Source of the DNA: Candidatus Fermentibacterota bacterium
GTDB taxonomy: Bacteria > Fermentibacterota > Fermentibacteria > Fermentibacterales > JCC-6
Length of the DNA stretch: 49,878 nt
Reading direction: 5' to 3'
Assembly (NCBI GenBank): GCA_030609965.1
Contig: JAUWSQ010000016.1
Location: 1-49,878 of the forward strand
A program made the position numbers and the translations under genes. This document shows positions 17,040 through 27,586 of this stretch, in pieces. Position 1 is the stretch's first letter, and every line of letters starts with the position of its first letter. The notes below the pieces were generated by a model. That model searched no databases. It was not told the DNA's origin and worked only from the letters and a program-made list of their open reading frames with translations.

Positions 17040-18642
17040 GTTTCCTGGCGGCTCCTACAAAGGCTCTGAAAAGCGGATTGGGCTTAAGCGGAGTTGAAGT
17101 GAACTCCGGATGAAACTGGCAGGCAACAAACCATTCATGATCCGGCCTTTCGACTATCTCGACAAGCTCTCCATCGGGAGACAGGCCTGAGCAGACAAGT
17201 CCTGCTTCTTCAAGCCGTTCCCTGTATTCGTTGTTGAATTCGTACCTGTGCCTGTGACGCTCTGAAATTCTATCGATACCGTAAGTCGATTGCGCAGCCG
17301 AACCATCCTGCAGAATGCATGGGTAGCGACCCAGGCGCATTGTCCCTCCTTTGCGGGTAACGCCCTTCTGTTCCTCCATAAGATGGATAACGGGATGGGT
17401 ACTCCCGGGAGAGAATTCGGAACTGTTTGCATCGGAAAGTCCCGCAAGGTGCCTTGCCGTTTCAATAACAGCACACTGCAGCCCCAGACATATGCCAAGA
17501 AAAGGAATATTCCTTTCCCTCGCAAACTGGACAGCTTCCAGTTTTCCCTCGATCCCACGGTAACCGAATCCACCGGGAACCAGTATTCCATCCAGACCTT
17601 CAAGGGTTTCAGTTATACCATTCTCAAGATCCTCTGACTCGATACCCTTTATTTCCAGGGCAATATCATTCGCGATACCCCCATGTGAAAGGGCTTCATA
17701 AATACTCTTATAAGCATCGCGCAGACCCATGTACTTGCCGACAACACCAATCCTGACCGAAGGACCGGATGGATTCACTGCTCTTTTTATCATCGCTTTC
17801 CAGTCATCAAGATCAAGATGGTTAAGAGGAAGCTTCAACCTTTTCAGAATTAATTCATCAAGCTTCTGTTCAGCGAGTTCAACGGGTACTTCGTAGATGG
17901 AATTTTCTACGTCCTTCTCTTCAATAACAGCATCAAGCGGAACGTTGCAGAACATGGAGAGTTTTTTGAAATGCTCTTCCTGAAGGGATCTTTCTGTCCT
18001 GCAAATAAGAATGTCCGGAATGATCCCGATGTTTCGCATTATGCTTGCAGACTGCTGCGAAGGTTTTGTTTTCAGTTCCCGCGATGCGGACAGCCAGGGT
18101 ATAAGGGTTAAGTGAATATACAGCACATTCTCCCTGCCCAGATCCTGGCCGAGTTCCCGCAGGGCTTCGAGAAAAGGCAACCCCTCTATATCACCGGCTG
18201 TCCCTCCTACCTCCGTTATTGCGATGTCGATACCGGAATCCGCCTGGGACAGGACAGCCTTCTTTATCTCATCGGTAATGTGTGGTATTACCTGAACGGT
18301 CTTACCCAGATACCCTCCCTCCCGCTCCCTCGCCAGAACGGCTGAATAGATCTTCCCCGCGGTGTAATTACTGTTTCGGTTGCACGATACTCCTGCAAAA
18401 CGCTCGTAATGCCCCAGATCGAGATCTGTTTCTGTGCCGTCATCCGTTACGTATACCTCTCCGTGCTGATATGGGGACATCGTTCCCGGATCAATATTCA
18501 GGTAGGGATCAAGTTTCTGCATTGTTACATTGTAACCCCTCTGCCGGAGCAGGAGAGCAATGGAAGCAGCGGTTATTCCTTTTCCGAGGGAGGAGACGAC
18601 CCCGCCTGTGACGAAAATGAATTTGCATCTGTGATGGGGCAT
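17026..18642 (-). CDS. pyrG: CTP synthase
   Basis: Makes CTP from UTP, ATP and glutamine. 538 residues: N-terminal synthetase domain ([14 protein letters not shown] at about 9-22; Y-L-N-I-D-P-G-T-M and E-V-Y-V-T-D-D-G) and C-terminal glutaminase (F-L-G-I-C-L-G-L-Q nucleophile; H-P-E-F). Normal length. First gene of the pyrG-purF-guaA operon; AAAGG ribosome binding site 10 bases before the ATG. Confidence 0.97.
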   Translation of the reverse strand: MPHHRCKFIFVTGGVVSSLGKGITAASIALLLRQRGYNVTMQKLDPYLNIDPGTMSPYQHGEVYVTDDGTETDLDLGHYERFAGVSCNRNSNYTAGKIYSAVLAREREGGYLGKTVQVIPHITDEIKKAVLSQADSGIDIAITEVGGTAGDIEGLPFLEALRELGQDLGRENVLYIHLTLIPWLSASRELKTKPSQQSASIMRNIGIIPDILICRTERSLQEEHFKKLSMFCNVPLDAVIEEKDVENSIYEVPVELAEQKLDELILKRLKLPLNHLDLDDWKAMIKRAVNPSGPSVRIGVVGKYMGLRDAYKSIYEALSHGGIANDIALEIKGIESEDLENGITETLEGLDGILVPGGFGYRGIEGKLEAVQFARERNIPFLGICLGLQCAVIETARHLAGLSDANSSEFSPGSTHPVIHLMEEQKGVTRKGGTMRLGRYPCILQDGSAAQSTYGIDRISERHRHRYEFNNEYRERLEEAGLVCSGLSPDGELVEIVERPDHEWFVACQFHPEFTSTPLKPNPLFRAFVGAARKHASE

Positions 18643-18680
18643 GGGGACACAACCTTTCGGAATATGAAAAAAAAGCTCCC

Positions 18681-18710
18681 AGTATAATCGAATATGCTTG
18701 CATACCGCAA
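18681..18710 (-). promoter_or_regulatory. Possible promoter of pyrG-purF-guaA
   Basis: On the minus strand TATACT (18686-18681) lies 18 bases after TTGCGG (18710-18705). The -10 box is good and the -35 box poor. The small inverted repeat TTGC-N5-GCAA overlaps the -35 box. Confidence 0.4.
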
Positions 18711-18730
18711 GTTTTTCAAGGCTGCATTGA

Positions 18731-19537
18731 TTACCTCAGATAGTACTCGGATCTTCTGTCCGCAAGTACATCATTACGTTGTGTAATGCTCTTATTTCTT
18801 GCCCTGTCGATATTTATCTCAACAGAGTAAGCTTCAGTATTATCACTGTCACCTCTGTGAATGATGACTCCCCCGGGAGCCACAATCTGACTTGTCCCGG
18901 TGAAATCCAGATCTCCGAACGAGTGTCTTTCACACCCGGTCCTGTTGGCAGTGACTGAATAGACCAGATTTTCAATACATCTGGACAGCATTGTCTGCTG
19001 ACAATAGGTCAGCACAAGGTTTGCAGGATGACAAAGGATATCGGCTCCCTGCAGGGCAAGAGTCCGGGCTACTTCTGGAAATATCCAGTCAAAACAGATC
19101 ATCATACCGATTCGAACCCCGCCGATATCGATTACTTTCAGAGGCAGATTCCCGGGGTCGAAGTAGGTCTTCTCCCTGTCAAAGAGGTGTAATTTTCTAT
19201 AGATACCGCAAATACCTGAAGGGCCCAGCAGCAGAGAACTGTTGAAGCACTTATCTCCTGATCTCTCCGCAAAACCTGTAACGATATGTAATCGGCGTCG
19301 CATGCACAGAGACACCATATCCGATACTGCACCAGAATCATCCGGGTCTTCAGCAAGAGAAAAAAGCTCTTCCCTGCTACTGAAACCGTATCCGGTAAAG
19401 GGAAGCTCTGGCAGAACCACAAGATCCGCGTCAATATTCTCAAGAAAGTTCATGACTTCCCCGAGGTTCCTGCTTACGCAACCGAATATGGGCGCAAACT
19501 GATAATACCCGACTCTCACCGTATGAGCTTTTTCCAT
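18731..19537 (-). CDS. Carbon-nitrogen hydrolase (nitrilase superfamily)
   Basis: A 268-residue amidohydrolase with the Glu-Lys-Cys triad of the nitrilase superfamily: E in V-V-L-P-E-L-P-F, K in Y-R-K-L-H-L-F, C in [10 protein letters not shown]. This branch contains N-carbamoylputrescine amidase, omega-amidase and related amidases; the exact substrate cannot be told from sequence. It stands alone downstream of, and in the same direction as, no obvious operon partner: pyrG begins 88 bases further on. Confidence 0.88.
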   Translation of the reverse strand: MEKAHTVRVGYYQFAPIFGCVSRNLGEVMNFLENIDADLVVLPELPFTGYGFSSREELFSLAEDPDDSGAVSDMVSLCMRRRLHIVTGFAERSGDKCFNSSLLLGPSGICGIYRKLHLFDREKTYFDPGNLPLKVIDIGGVRIGMMICFDWIFPEVARTLALQGADILCHPANLVLTYCQQTMLSRCIENLVYSVTANRTGCERHSFGDLDFTGTSQIVAPGGVIIHRGDSDNTEAYSVEINIDRARNKSITQRNDVLADRRSEYYLR

Positions 19538-19684
19538 ATTTCCCGGCCCCGCTTCCTTAAGTCATTGAGTATCATAAACTTAACAATCATTCGTTATATT
19601 CGGGCATGCTATTGCAAATGGGGTTTCCGCTATGCATACTGCTAGGGTATATATAAAATAGAATCCTGTTGAAAGGTTGTTGAC

Positions 19685-22378
19685 ATGATAAGAACTATCC
19701 CGATTATGTTGCTTCTCGCATTCACAATATCTGCATCATATGCTGTGGAACCTGATGTGACTGTTTTGGATAACGGACTTACTGTCATTACACAGGAACT
19801 CCATTATGCTCCGATTGTAGCTTCGGTTATCTCCTACCGGGTCGGTTCACGTAACGAATATGGTGACATTCTTGGGATGAGTCATTTCTGTGAACATCTG
19901 ATGTTCAAGGGAACAGAGGATATGCCGAAATCGAGATTCTGGCAGATCGTCCAGAGGGACGGAGGAAGAGCTAACGCTTTCACAAGCAATGATGTAACCT
20001 GTTACTATCTTCTTCTTCCATCAAGCAGGCTGGAAGATGCACTGGTAATTGAAAGCGACCGGATAGTGAACTGTACCATAGATTCGGTTGAGGTTGTATC
20101 AGAGCGAAATGTTGTTCATGAGGAGCGCCGAATGAGAAGCATAGACAGCCCTGATGGAGCGCTCTGGGAAGCTCTCGCGGAACTCGCTTTCGCGGAACAC
20201 CCCTATAGTAATCCGGTGATCGGATACGATGACAATATTCTAGGGTACGACCACAGCAAAGCACGCAGCTACTATGAAACCTATTACTGCCCATCTAACG
20301 CGGTTCTTACGTTCGTTGGAGATTTCGATACGGAAGAGCTTCTTCAGCAGATAGAACTGTACTTCGGCAGTATTCCATCTGGGGAAGTGCCGGAGGAATC
20401 CATCCCGGTCGAGCCCCGGCAGACTGAAGCAAGATACGTAGAGATCGAGCATGCATCGAACCTGCCCAGATTCGTGATGGCTTTTCACACGGTTGATGGT
20501 GCACATCCTGATAACCCGGCCCTCAGCATGATATCCTCGTATCTTTCAGGGGGAAGATCCAGCAGGCTTGAACAGCTCCTGGTTGAAACCAACCTGGTGC
20601 ACAACGCTGGAGCATGGAATGACGGAGGGATTGATCCGGGCATGTTCAATATCTATGTAACAATGAACCCCCCGGGAGACAGCGATGTAACTCAGGAGGA
20701 GGTTCAGGATATCATCTGGCATGAACTTGATGAAATCACGGAGAACGGAATTTCCGAAGAAACGCTTGAGGAGCAGAAGAACAGGTACCGTGCACGGGAG
20801 ATACTGGACAATGCCAGCCCGCTTGGACAGGCGATTAACTACAGTCTTTCCACTACAATGTTCGGCAATCCTCTTCATGAAACGGAACAGCTTGAACTGA
20901 TAGAACAGCTTACATCTGCTGATATAAGCGAAGCTGCTTCGGTTTACTTCAGGCGGGATGGACTGAATATCGCGGTACTCGTTCCATCCGGAGGAAGGGG
21001 AATGCCTGACGATGGCGGCCGGGAGGAACTTCCCACTGATGTAACGGAGCCCTCATCAATCAATTATGAAGGCCTCGAGATACCGGAGGATTTCCTCATA
21101 CCTCCCGGGACATCCATCGCTGACGGCGTTGGGGAATTCGAACTCGTTAACGGCCTCGACCTGCTCATCAAGGAAGATCATACGTTTCCGGTGGTCTCCA
21201 TCAGTTTCGCAGTTCCCATGGGTTCCCTTATGCATCCATCGGATCTCAGCGGACTCACTTCCGTAACGACTGAAACGATGCTGAAGGGCACAGAAGATCT
21301 GGACTATATGGAGTTCCACAAGAGACTCGAAATGGAAGGTTCGTACCTGAGATTTTATTCGGGTATGGAATATTCCTCCGGTTCGATAACTCTGCTTTCG
21401 GAGGATGTGGAGATAGCTTTTGAAACAATATCGGATCTTCTAGTGAGACCGGCTTTCAGAGAATCCGATTTTGAGACGGTAATGATCGAGCATTACGCTG
21501 ACCTTGAAGCTTCCGCTGAACAGTCTTTCTCGGTTGCCTACGACAGCCTCATGGCTATAACCGCCAATTCACCATCCGATTACAGAATGTCTTCCGAGGC
21601 AACTCTGGACAGAATTACACTCAACTCTGTGATGGATTACTACGAAACTTGCTGCAGACCGGAGGGAACCGTAATAACCATTGTGGGTGATATCGATCCT
21701 GAAACTGTCGTAAAACTGGCGGAGGATTTCTTTGGAAGCTGGGACAATCCTGCGCAGCCTCTGCCTGATCTGGATATCCCCGAATTCTCGGCAGCCCCAG
21801 GAGATACAGTCGTATCGTTCATGCCCGGAAGGGTGCAGGCGGTAGTTCTGATAGCCAGAAACGCGCCAGGAACCGAAATGCCCGATTATCCGGCTTTCAG
21901 TATTATGAATAGAATCCTTGGAAGAGGTATCGGTTCAAGGCTGGGACACAGCGTCAGAGATGAACAGGGACTTGCGTACGGTGTAGGCAGCTGGTCATCA
22001 ACCCTGGACAGTTCGGGCATTTTCACAGCCTACCTGTCAACCCTGGCCGACTACATACCTCAAGCTACCTCATCGGTAATTAATGAAATGGAAAGAATCT
22101 CATCCGAAAACGTAAGGGATATCGAACTCCTTCTGGCAAAGGCGAATGTAGTCGGTGGTCAGGCTTTTTCAGGCATGAGCTACGCAGACCAGGCCTCGAG
22201 ATTCACAGGACTGCATGTAACAGGTAAACCTCTCGACTGGGATCGTGCGTACCTTGCAGAAGTTCTTGAATTAACGCCCGATGATATCCGGGAGGCAGCA
22301 TCAACATACTTCATATCCGGAGAATGGTTCGTTTCAATAGCAGGAGGTTTGCAGGAGGAGGAAATTCTATCCGAATAA
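19685..22378 (+). CDS. Secreted M16 zinc metallopeptidase (double-domain)
   Basis: An 897-residue M16 (pitrilysin/insulinase clan) peptidase with a signal peptide (MIRTIPIMLLLAFTISASYA). The inverted zinc motif is H67-F-C-E70-H71, with the downstream glutamate in E-E-R-R-M. A second M16 half begins near residue 470, where the motif is lost (S-V-T-T-E-T-M-L-K-G), as is usual for the non-catalytic half; R-x-Y/G-S-R-L in G-I-G-S-R-L is kept. Probably periplasmic or surface-bound, degrading peptides. A second M16 gene follows with overlapping coding sequence, so the two may form a pair. Confidence 0.92.
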   Translation: MIRTIPIMLLLAFTISASYAVEPDVTVLDNGLTVITQELHYAPIVASVISYRVGSRNEYGDILGMSHFCEHLMFKGTEDMPKSRFWQIVQRDGGRANAFTSNDVTCYYLLLPSSRLEDALVIESDRIVNCTIDSVEVVSERNVVHEERRMRSIDSPDGALWEALAELAFAEHPYSNPVIGYDDNILGYDHSKARSYYETYYCPSNAVLTFVGDFDTEELLQQIELYFGSIPSGEVPEESIPVEPRQTEARYVEIEHASNLPRFVMAFHTVDGAHPDNPALSMISSYLSGGRSSRLEQLLVETNLVHNAGAWNDGGIDPGMFNIYVTMNPPGDSDVTQEEVQDIIWHELDEITENGISEETLEEQKNRYRAREILDNASPLGQAINYSLSTTMFGNPLHETEQLELIEQLTSADISEAASVYFRRDGLNIAVLVPSGGRGMPDDGGREELPTDVTEPSSINYEGLEIPEDFLIPPGTSIADGVGEFELVNGLDLLIKEDHTFPVVSISFAVPMGSLMHPSDLSGLTSVTTETMLKGTEDLDYMEFHKRLEMEGSYLRFYSGMEYSSGSITLLSEDVEIAFETISDLLVRPAFRESDFETVMIEHYADLEASAEQSFSVAYDSLMAITANSPSDYRMSSEATLDRITLNSVMDYYETCCRPEGTVITIVGDIDPETVVKLAEDFFGSWDNPAQPLPDLDIPEFSAAPGDTVVSFMPGRVQAVVLIARNAPGTEMPDYPAFSIMNRILGRGIGSRLGHSVRDEQGLAYGVGSWSSTLDSSGIFTAYLSTLADYIPQATSSVINEMERISSENVRDIELLLAKANVVGGQAFSGMSYADQASRFTGLHVTGKPLDWDRAYLAEVLELTPDDIREAASTYFISGEWFVSIAGGLQEEEILSE

Positions 22379-24999
22379 AGCACTGCACTGGCGAAGTCAG
22401 GATTGAGAAGCTGGAAAACGGCCTTACAGTCATACTTCAGGAATTAAGATATTCTCCTGTAGCTGCAGTGTGTCTGGTGTACAAAGCTGGTTCATTGTGG
22501 GAAACTCCCGAAACACGGGGTCTCAGTCATTTCTGCGAGCATATGATGTTCAAGGGATCAGCAAAGTTCGGTCCCGGTACCTACTGGCAGATGATACAGC
22601 GAAACGGCGGGTTGGCAAACGCCTACACATCAAGAGACATAACCGTCTATTACTCAACAATCCCAAAGGCTGGTCTTGACGATATTCTTGAACTTGAAGC
22701 CGACAGAATGCAGAACTGCAGCATGACTGCAGACAATGTCACTTCTGAGACAGCGGTCATACTGGAAGAAGAACTTCTTACACACAGGGATGATCCTGCA
22801 GGCACACTTGATTCACTTCTTTTCAGCAGAGCTTTCGGAAGCCATCCATACGGCAGACCTATCATCGGCACACCGGATGAGATTCGGTCATTTTCTCAGG
22901 ACAAGCTGCTGAAATACTACCGGAATTATTACAATCCATCGAACTCTGTTATCTCCGTAGTGGGTGATATTGATTGTGATACCGTTCTCGGAAGAGTAAA
23001 AGATCTCTTCGGGAAGAATGCGGGACATCCGACTGAAAGACCCCGTGTTACCGCTGAACCTCTCATTGGAGAGCAGTTAAGAACGGATATTGAACATCCA
23101 ACGCACCTTCCAAGAGTATCCATTGGATTCCGGGTACCCCAGTGCGATCATGCGGATTCAGCTCCTCTTTCACTCATTTCAGTTTATCTGGCATCCGGCA
23201 GATCCAGCAGGTTTGAGGAGCTTCTGGTAAAACCGTCTCTTGTTCTCGATATCTCCGTATCGACAAATACTCTTGTCATGCCGGGGCTTTATGTGGTACG
23301 GGCTGTACTGCCGAGCGGCGGATCCACAGAGAAGGTTGAAAGCATCATCTTCGGAGAACTTGATAGAATCGGGTGTGAGGGAATTGAGCTCGAAACACTG
23401 AAAACCCTGAAGAACCGGCGGGAAGCCTGGAGTATAATATCTGATGCAGACCCCCTTGGCAGAGCCCGTAGATTCTCCACAGGATACGCGAAATTCAATG
23501 ATCCTTACTACTACTGGAAATCAATAAATGAGTGCAATACAGTTGATGATAATGATATCAGAACAGCTGCTTCGCGGTATTTCAGAAAGGGTTTATCCAC
23601 CGTCTCCGTACTGAAGCCCTCCGATACAGATGCAGCCAGACTACCTGTAATGACAGTACCTTCTTCCGAAAGCGATCTCCTCCCCCCAACCGGCCAGGAA
23701 CCTTCTGAAATAGAGATACCCGACAGGCTCCTGAAAATACCTGACGTCTCCGTATCTGACGATACAAAGGACATAACACTTGAGAATGGAATCAGGGTTC
23801 TTTTGAAAAGGGATACTTCTTTTCCCATTGTCTCTATTGGTTTCTCCTGCCCTATGGGTTCAAACAGAGAACCCGAAGGCCTGACTGGTCTCTCGGAGAT
23901 CACCTCAGAGACCATGCTGTTCGGAACACCGGATCAAGACAGTATTAAATTCAACGCACGGCTGGAAAACCTGGGTACGAGCGTGGATTTTTCATCGACA
24001 ACTGATTTTGCCGGAGGTATCATCACATCGCTGAACAAGGATGTATCCGAGGTTCTATCCGTAATCTCCGATTTCCTTATCCGCCCTGCCTTCCGCCAGG
24101 CCGATATTGACTCTGTAAGAACAGATGCTGTATCAAGTCTGGAAGAATGGGTTAAATCCCCTGTGGGGGCTGCTATGAACTCCTTCTCCAGGCAGTCAAC
24201 ATATCCCCCTTCGAAGGCAGCGGTACCCACCAGAGAATCACTGGAAGCTGTATCACGGAAGCATGTAATCGATTTCCATCGAAAGTGCTGCAGACCATCG
24301 GAAACTGTTATCGTCGCGGTGGGAAAATTTCAGGAGGACATGTTACTCAAGAACATCAAAATGCACTTCTCAGACTGGAAGAATCCAGATCGTCCTCCGT
24401 ACGCGATTGGAAAGGTAACCAATCAGCAGAATTCATCGGAAATACACATCAACCTTGAGGGCAGGGAACAGATAGCTGTTCTTATCGGATCGCCCGCCCC
24501 CCCGATGCTCCACAGAGACTCCTATGCTATTGCTGTCCTCAACGGAATACTTGGCGAGGGAATAGGTTCGAGACTCGGAAGAAATATACGCGAAACAGGT
24601 CTGTCGTATCATGTAAGCAGCCTGTATATCCCGCTTATTGACAGAGGCAGAATCCTCGCTCTTCTTCTAACAAGCCCTTCCTCTTTCTCTACGGCCTTTT
24701 CGAAACTGAAGAGGGAGCTTGAAGATCTGACAGAAAAAATCGTAAGCAGAAATGAACTCAGACTGGAAAAAGCCTCGTGGATGGGCCGGAAGAAACTTGG
24801 AATGATGAAGTACAGTAATATTTCTCAGATACTGCTTACTTACGCATCAATGAAGCTTCCGCTGAGCCACGACAGGTCCACCATGCAGAAGATCCTGAAA
24901 CTGACAGAGGAAGATATCAGGCTTGCAGCTGAAAGATGGCTTGGAAGCGGTATTACATACATAACCGTCGCAGGTGGTTTGAGCTCAATTACAGAATGA
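22324..24999 (+). CDS. M16 zinc metallopeptidase, second of a tandem pair, start uncertain
   Basis: A double M16 peptidase, 891 residues from the ATG at 22324, with zinc motif H69-F-C-E72-H73 and a second half without the motif. It is a paralogue of the upstream protein (shared H-F-C-E-H-x-M-F-K-G and S-R-x-E-x-L-L-V). The start is odd: the ATG at 22324 lies 55 bases inside the upstream gene and has no suitably spaced ribosome binding site. A strong AGGAGGAGG at 22352-22360 is followed in frame only by non-standard codons (ATC 22366, ATA 22375). Homology to the paralogue begins at about V-R-I-E-K-L-E-N-G-L-T-V. No signal peptide is seen with any start, unlike the first copy. Confidence 0.88.
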   Translation: MVRFNSRRFAGGGNSIRIKHCTGEVRIEKLENGLTVILQELRYSPVAAVCLVYKAGSLWETPETRGLSHFCEHMMFKGSAKFGPGTYWQMIQRNGGLANAYTSRDITVYYSTIPKAGLDDILELEADRMQNCSMTADNVTSETAVILEEELLTHRDDPAGTLDSLLFSRAFGSHPYGRPIIGTPDEIRSFSQDKLLKYYRNYYNPSNSVISVVGDIDCDTVLGRVKDLFGKNAGHPTERPRVTAEPLIGEQLRTDIEHPTHLPRVSIGFRVPQCDHADSAPLSLISVYLASGRSSRFEELLVKPSLVLDISVSTNTLVMPGLYVVRAVLPSGGSTEKVESIIFGELDRIGCEGIELETLKTLKNRREAWSIISDADPLGRARRFSTGYAKFNDPYYYWKSINECNTVDDNDIRTAASRYFRKGLSTVSVLKPSDTDAARLPVMTVPSSESDLLPPTGQEPSEIEIPDRLLKIPDVSVSDDTKDITLENGIRVLLKRDTSFPIVSIGFSCPMGSNREPEGLTGLSEITSETMLFGTPDQDSIKFNARLENLGTSVDFSSTTDFAGGIITSLNKDVSEVLSVISDFLIRPAFRQADIDSVRTDAVSSLEEWVKSPVGAAMNSFSRQSTYPPSKAAVPTRESLEAVSRKHVIDFHRKCCRPSETVIVAVGKFQEDMLLKNIKMHFSDWKNPDRPPYAIGKVTNQQNSSEIHINLEGREQIAVLIGSPAPPMLHRDSYAIAVLNGILGEGIGSRLGRNIRETGLSYHVSSLYIPLIDRGRILALLLTSPSSFSTAFSKLKRELEDLTEKIVSRNELRLEKASWMGRKKLGMMKYSNISQILLTYASMKLPLSHDRSTMQKILKLTEEDIRLAAERWLGSGITYITVAGGLSSITE

Positions 25000-25064
25000 G
25001 CCGGACAGATGAATGATTTATATCATAATAACAGTTGTTGCATATATCATTGAAAGAGTTAAAC

Positions 25065-26129
25065 ATGAAATACAACGGAATCCTTATGATAGCAGTTCTT
25101 GTTCTGATTTCGGGCAATGCTCTATCGGATAACATTCCTGATGATTCTCTGCCGACGGTGGTAGTTGTAACCACCGGTGGAACGATCGCAGAAAAATATG
25201 ATCCCTCTACAGGCGGTGTTGTTCCCGCCGTATCTGGCGATGACCTTCTTGCCGCAGTCCCGGGACTGAGCGGTATAGCTAACATTGAAGTGGTGGAATT
25301 CTGCAATATTGACAGCTCACAGATGACCCCTGAAATCTGGAGAAACCTGAGTGCGAGCGTACAGGAAATACTCAACCGGCCAGAAGTGCATGGTGTGGTT
25401 GTAACTCACGGTACCGATACCATGGCAGATGGAGCCTTCTTCCTCGAAACCACACTTGAAAGCATCAAACCGGTTGCATTCGTCGGTTCAATGCGAAGCG
25501 GGGCGAACCTCAGCCCCGACGGCCCCGCCAACCTTTACAACGCGGTTCTTCTTGTCTGCTCTCCCGCGGCCGGGGGATGGGGAGTAACTGTAACCCTCAA
25601 TCAGTACGTCAATTCGGCGCGTCATGCTGTTAAGGATAATACCACGAATGTTCAGACCTTCGATTCCGGTGGATACGGCTACCTTGGGTACATAGTTGGT
25701 GACCAGGTTATTGTATACAACGAAATTGTTGAAGATACATACCTGCCGTTGCCGGACGATCTCCCTGAGGTTCCCCTGTTCTTCAGTTTTGCAGGGGATG
25801 ACGGACGGTATATACGTTACGCTGTTGATAGCGGAGTGGAAGGTATGGTAGTTGTAGGTGTAGGAGCAGGCAATGTAAACGAGAATGTATTCCATGCCAT
25901 CCAGTACGCTCTGGACAGCGGTATCCATGTGGTTGCGGCCAGTCGGGTACGGTACGGAGAACCGCATGCGCTCTATGGAGACCAGGGAGGCGGCAGTTCA
26001 CTTGTGAATGCAGGTGTGCTCCTAGCGGGTGACCTTGACCCCTACAAAGCCAGATTACTCCTTATGCTGGCTCTGGCTCAGCCGGTGATGTCCACAGAAA
26101 TGCTCAAGGATCTCTTTCCGGATCGATGA
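25065..26129 (+). CDS. ansB: Periplasmic (type II) L-asparaginase
   Basis: Hydrolyses L-asparagine to aspartate and ammonia. 354 residues with a signal peptide (MKYNGILMIAVLVLISGNALS). First active-site loop T-T-G-G-T-I-A-E (catalytic T40); second V-V-T-H-G-T-D-T-M; K in S-A-R-H-A-V-K-D. Export and family motifs indicate a type II enzyme, though some glutaminase activity is common in this family. The ATG at 25065 is preferred over an upstream in-frame start at 25035 because it begins the signal peptide. Confidence 0.92.
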   Translation: MKYNGILMIAVLVLISGNALSDNIPDDSLPTVVVVTTGGTIAEKYDPSTGGVVPAVSGDDLLAAVPGLSGIANIEVVEFCNIDSSQMTPEIWRNLSASVQEILNRPEVHGVVVTHGTDTMADGAFFLETTLESIKPVAFVGSMRSGANLSPDGPANLYNAVLLVCSPAAGGWGVTVTLNQYVNSARHAVKDNTTNVQTFDSGGYGYLGYIVGDQVIVYNEIVEDTYLPLPDDLPEVPLFFSFAGDDGRYIRYAVDSGVEGMVVVGVGAGNVNENVFHAIQYALDSGIHVVAASRVRYGEPHALYGDQGGGSSLVNAGVLLAGDLDPYKARLLLMLALAQPVMSTEMLKDLFPDR

Positions 26130-26154
26130 AACACAAAACGATTATTGTACTACC

Positions 26155-26251
26155 GATATTTCCTTTTGCCCATTTTCTGCAGAACAATACCGCCGATAAC
26201 CAGTAGAAGCCCGGCAACAGTCCACAAACCTATTTTCGCCCACGACAGAAC
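26155..26251 (-). pseudogene. Duplicated 3'-end fragment of the EamA transporter gene
   Basis: These 97 bp match 27590-27690, the end of the complete EamA gene; 63 bp (26164-26226) are identical, with small differences on both sides. Read on the minus strand it encodes the last ~28 residues including G-L-W-T-V-A-G-L-L-L-V-I-G-G and a stop (TAG). Nothing of the rest of the gene remains. The fragment and the complete gene flank the AAA/DUF4143 ATPase gene. Confidence 0.9.
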
Positions 26252-26294
26252 ACAATCATGTAAAACAGGTGTGCAACTCCTGGAATTACGAAGA

Positions 26295-27473
26295 TCAATT
26301 TGCCGAGCTGTTGCACAGCTCACGGCATAGATCCACTACGGAAATTGCCTGTATTCCCTCTTTGACAGGGAAGCTTTCAACCCCTGGATACACAATGAAT
26401 TTTCTTTCAGGGTGAATATCATCGCAGGCAAAATGGAAACCTCTCGCAGGTTTGGGAGAAAAGCTCCTCTTTATCTCAACAGCCCACTTGGTGCCGTTCG
26501 AAAACACCAGCACCAGATCAATTTCCGCACCTGCGGAAGTCCGGTAAAAGAAAGGATCTACATAATCGGGGGCTACTGAAACAAGTTGTTCGATGACAAA
26601 TCCCTCCCAGCTCATCCCGAGAACAGGATGTGAAAGAAGGGATTCCAGGTTTTCGATTGAGAGTAACACATGAACAAGGCCGCTGTCACGAACATACACT
26701 TTGGGGGATTTTACCAGACGCTTTCGAGTGTTAGTGAACCAAGGCTGGAGTCGTCTTACAAGAAGTAGATCCACCAGCAGGTCAATGTATCTTGAGGCTG
26801 TTTTTGTATCCACACCTAAATTCTGAGCAAGGCAGGCTGTATTCAGTAGCCTTCCCTGGTTGTGGGCAAGCATTGTCCAGAAGCGGCGTAGCCTTTCAGC
26901 GGGGATCCTTGGACCGAACTGGGGAATGTCACGCTCCAGGTAGGACCGGATGAAGTCTCTTCTCCACCTGAAGCTGGCTTCTTCTTCAGCGGCCAGGTAA
27001 CTTTCAGGGAAACCTCCCCGCAGCCAGAGAGTGTTTGAGATCGTTTCTTTTCTATTGGTTTCAAGAACATCAAATGGGCCAAGTTCCATGTAGCTTACCC
27101 GACCGGCAAGCGTTTCACCAGACTGCCTGAGCAGTTCAAGTGCCGCAGATCCGAGAAGCAGGTACAGCCCTGTTCTTCTGCCTTCCCGCCTGGAGCTGTC
27201 AATTAAGCCCCGCAGAATGGGAAACAAATCGGGTGCCCGATGGATCTCATCAAGAATAACAAGCTTGTCTGTATGCATGCCAAGGTAGAATTCAGGTTCT
27301 ACCAGCCTGGCACGGTCCTGCACTGATTCCAGATCCAGGTAAAGAGAAGTGTGTTTTTTTGCAAATTCCAAGGCAAGAGTTGTTTTACCGGATTGCATTG
27401 GCCCGAGAAGCACCACTGCGGGTACTTCATTCAGATGCTGCTCCAGCTCTTCAGTTATTCTTCTATGTATCAT
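26295..27473 (-). CDS. AAA-family ATPase with DUF4143 domain
   Basis: A 392-residue ATPase: AAA_14 domain with Walker A G-P-M-Q-S-G-K-T-T (about 25-33), Walker B V-I-L-D-E-I-H, a sensor segment L-L-G-S-A, a winged-helix region (about 195-255) and a C-terminal DUF4143 domain with a nuclease-like signature (G-A-E-I-D-L-V-L and A-V-E-I-K-R-S), which recalls PD-(D/E)xK. Such proteins are common, patchy and often mobile; their role is unknown. No ribosome binding site is clear. Flanking direct repeats from the EamA gene (26155 and 27590) suggest it arrived by a recombination event. Confidence 0.88.
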   Translation of the reverse strand: MIHRRITEELEQHLNEVPAVVLLGPMQSGKTTLALEFAKKHTSLYLDLESVQDRARLVEPEFYLGMHTDKLVILDEIHRAPDLFPILRGLIDSSRREGRRTGLYLLLGSAALELLRQSGETLAGRVSYMELGPFDVLETNRKETISNTLWLRGGFPESYLAAEEEASFRWRRDFIRSYLERDIPQFGPRIPAERLRRFWTMLAHNQGRLLNTACLAQNLGVDTKTASRYIDLLVDLLLVRRLQPWFTNTRKRLVKSPKVYVRDSGLVHVLLSIENLESLLSHPVLGMSWEGFVIEQLVSVAPDYVDPFFYRTSAGAEIDLVLVFSNGTKWAVEIKRSFSPKPARGFHFACDDIHPERKFIVYPGVESFPVKEGIQAISVVDLCRELCNSSAN

Positions 27474-27586
27474 GCTTGTAAATATGGAGTATTGCTCCCC
27501 GAATTGCGAGGTTAACCGATCTCTTCGTCTTGCCTGTGCATTATTAACCGGTATCGATCATAAAGTTGAAAACAAGGATTCCAGGC

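Noticed and set aside
26145..26330. 61-codon plus-strand ORF downstream of the asparaginase
   Set aside because: It is antisense to the duplicated 3' end of the EamA gene and has no ribosome binding site.
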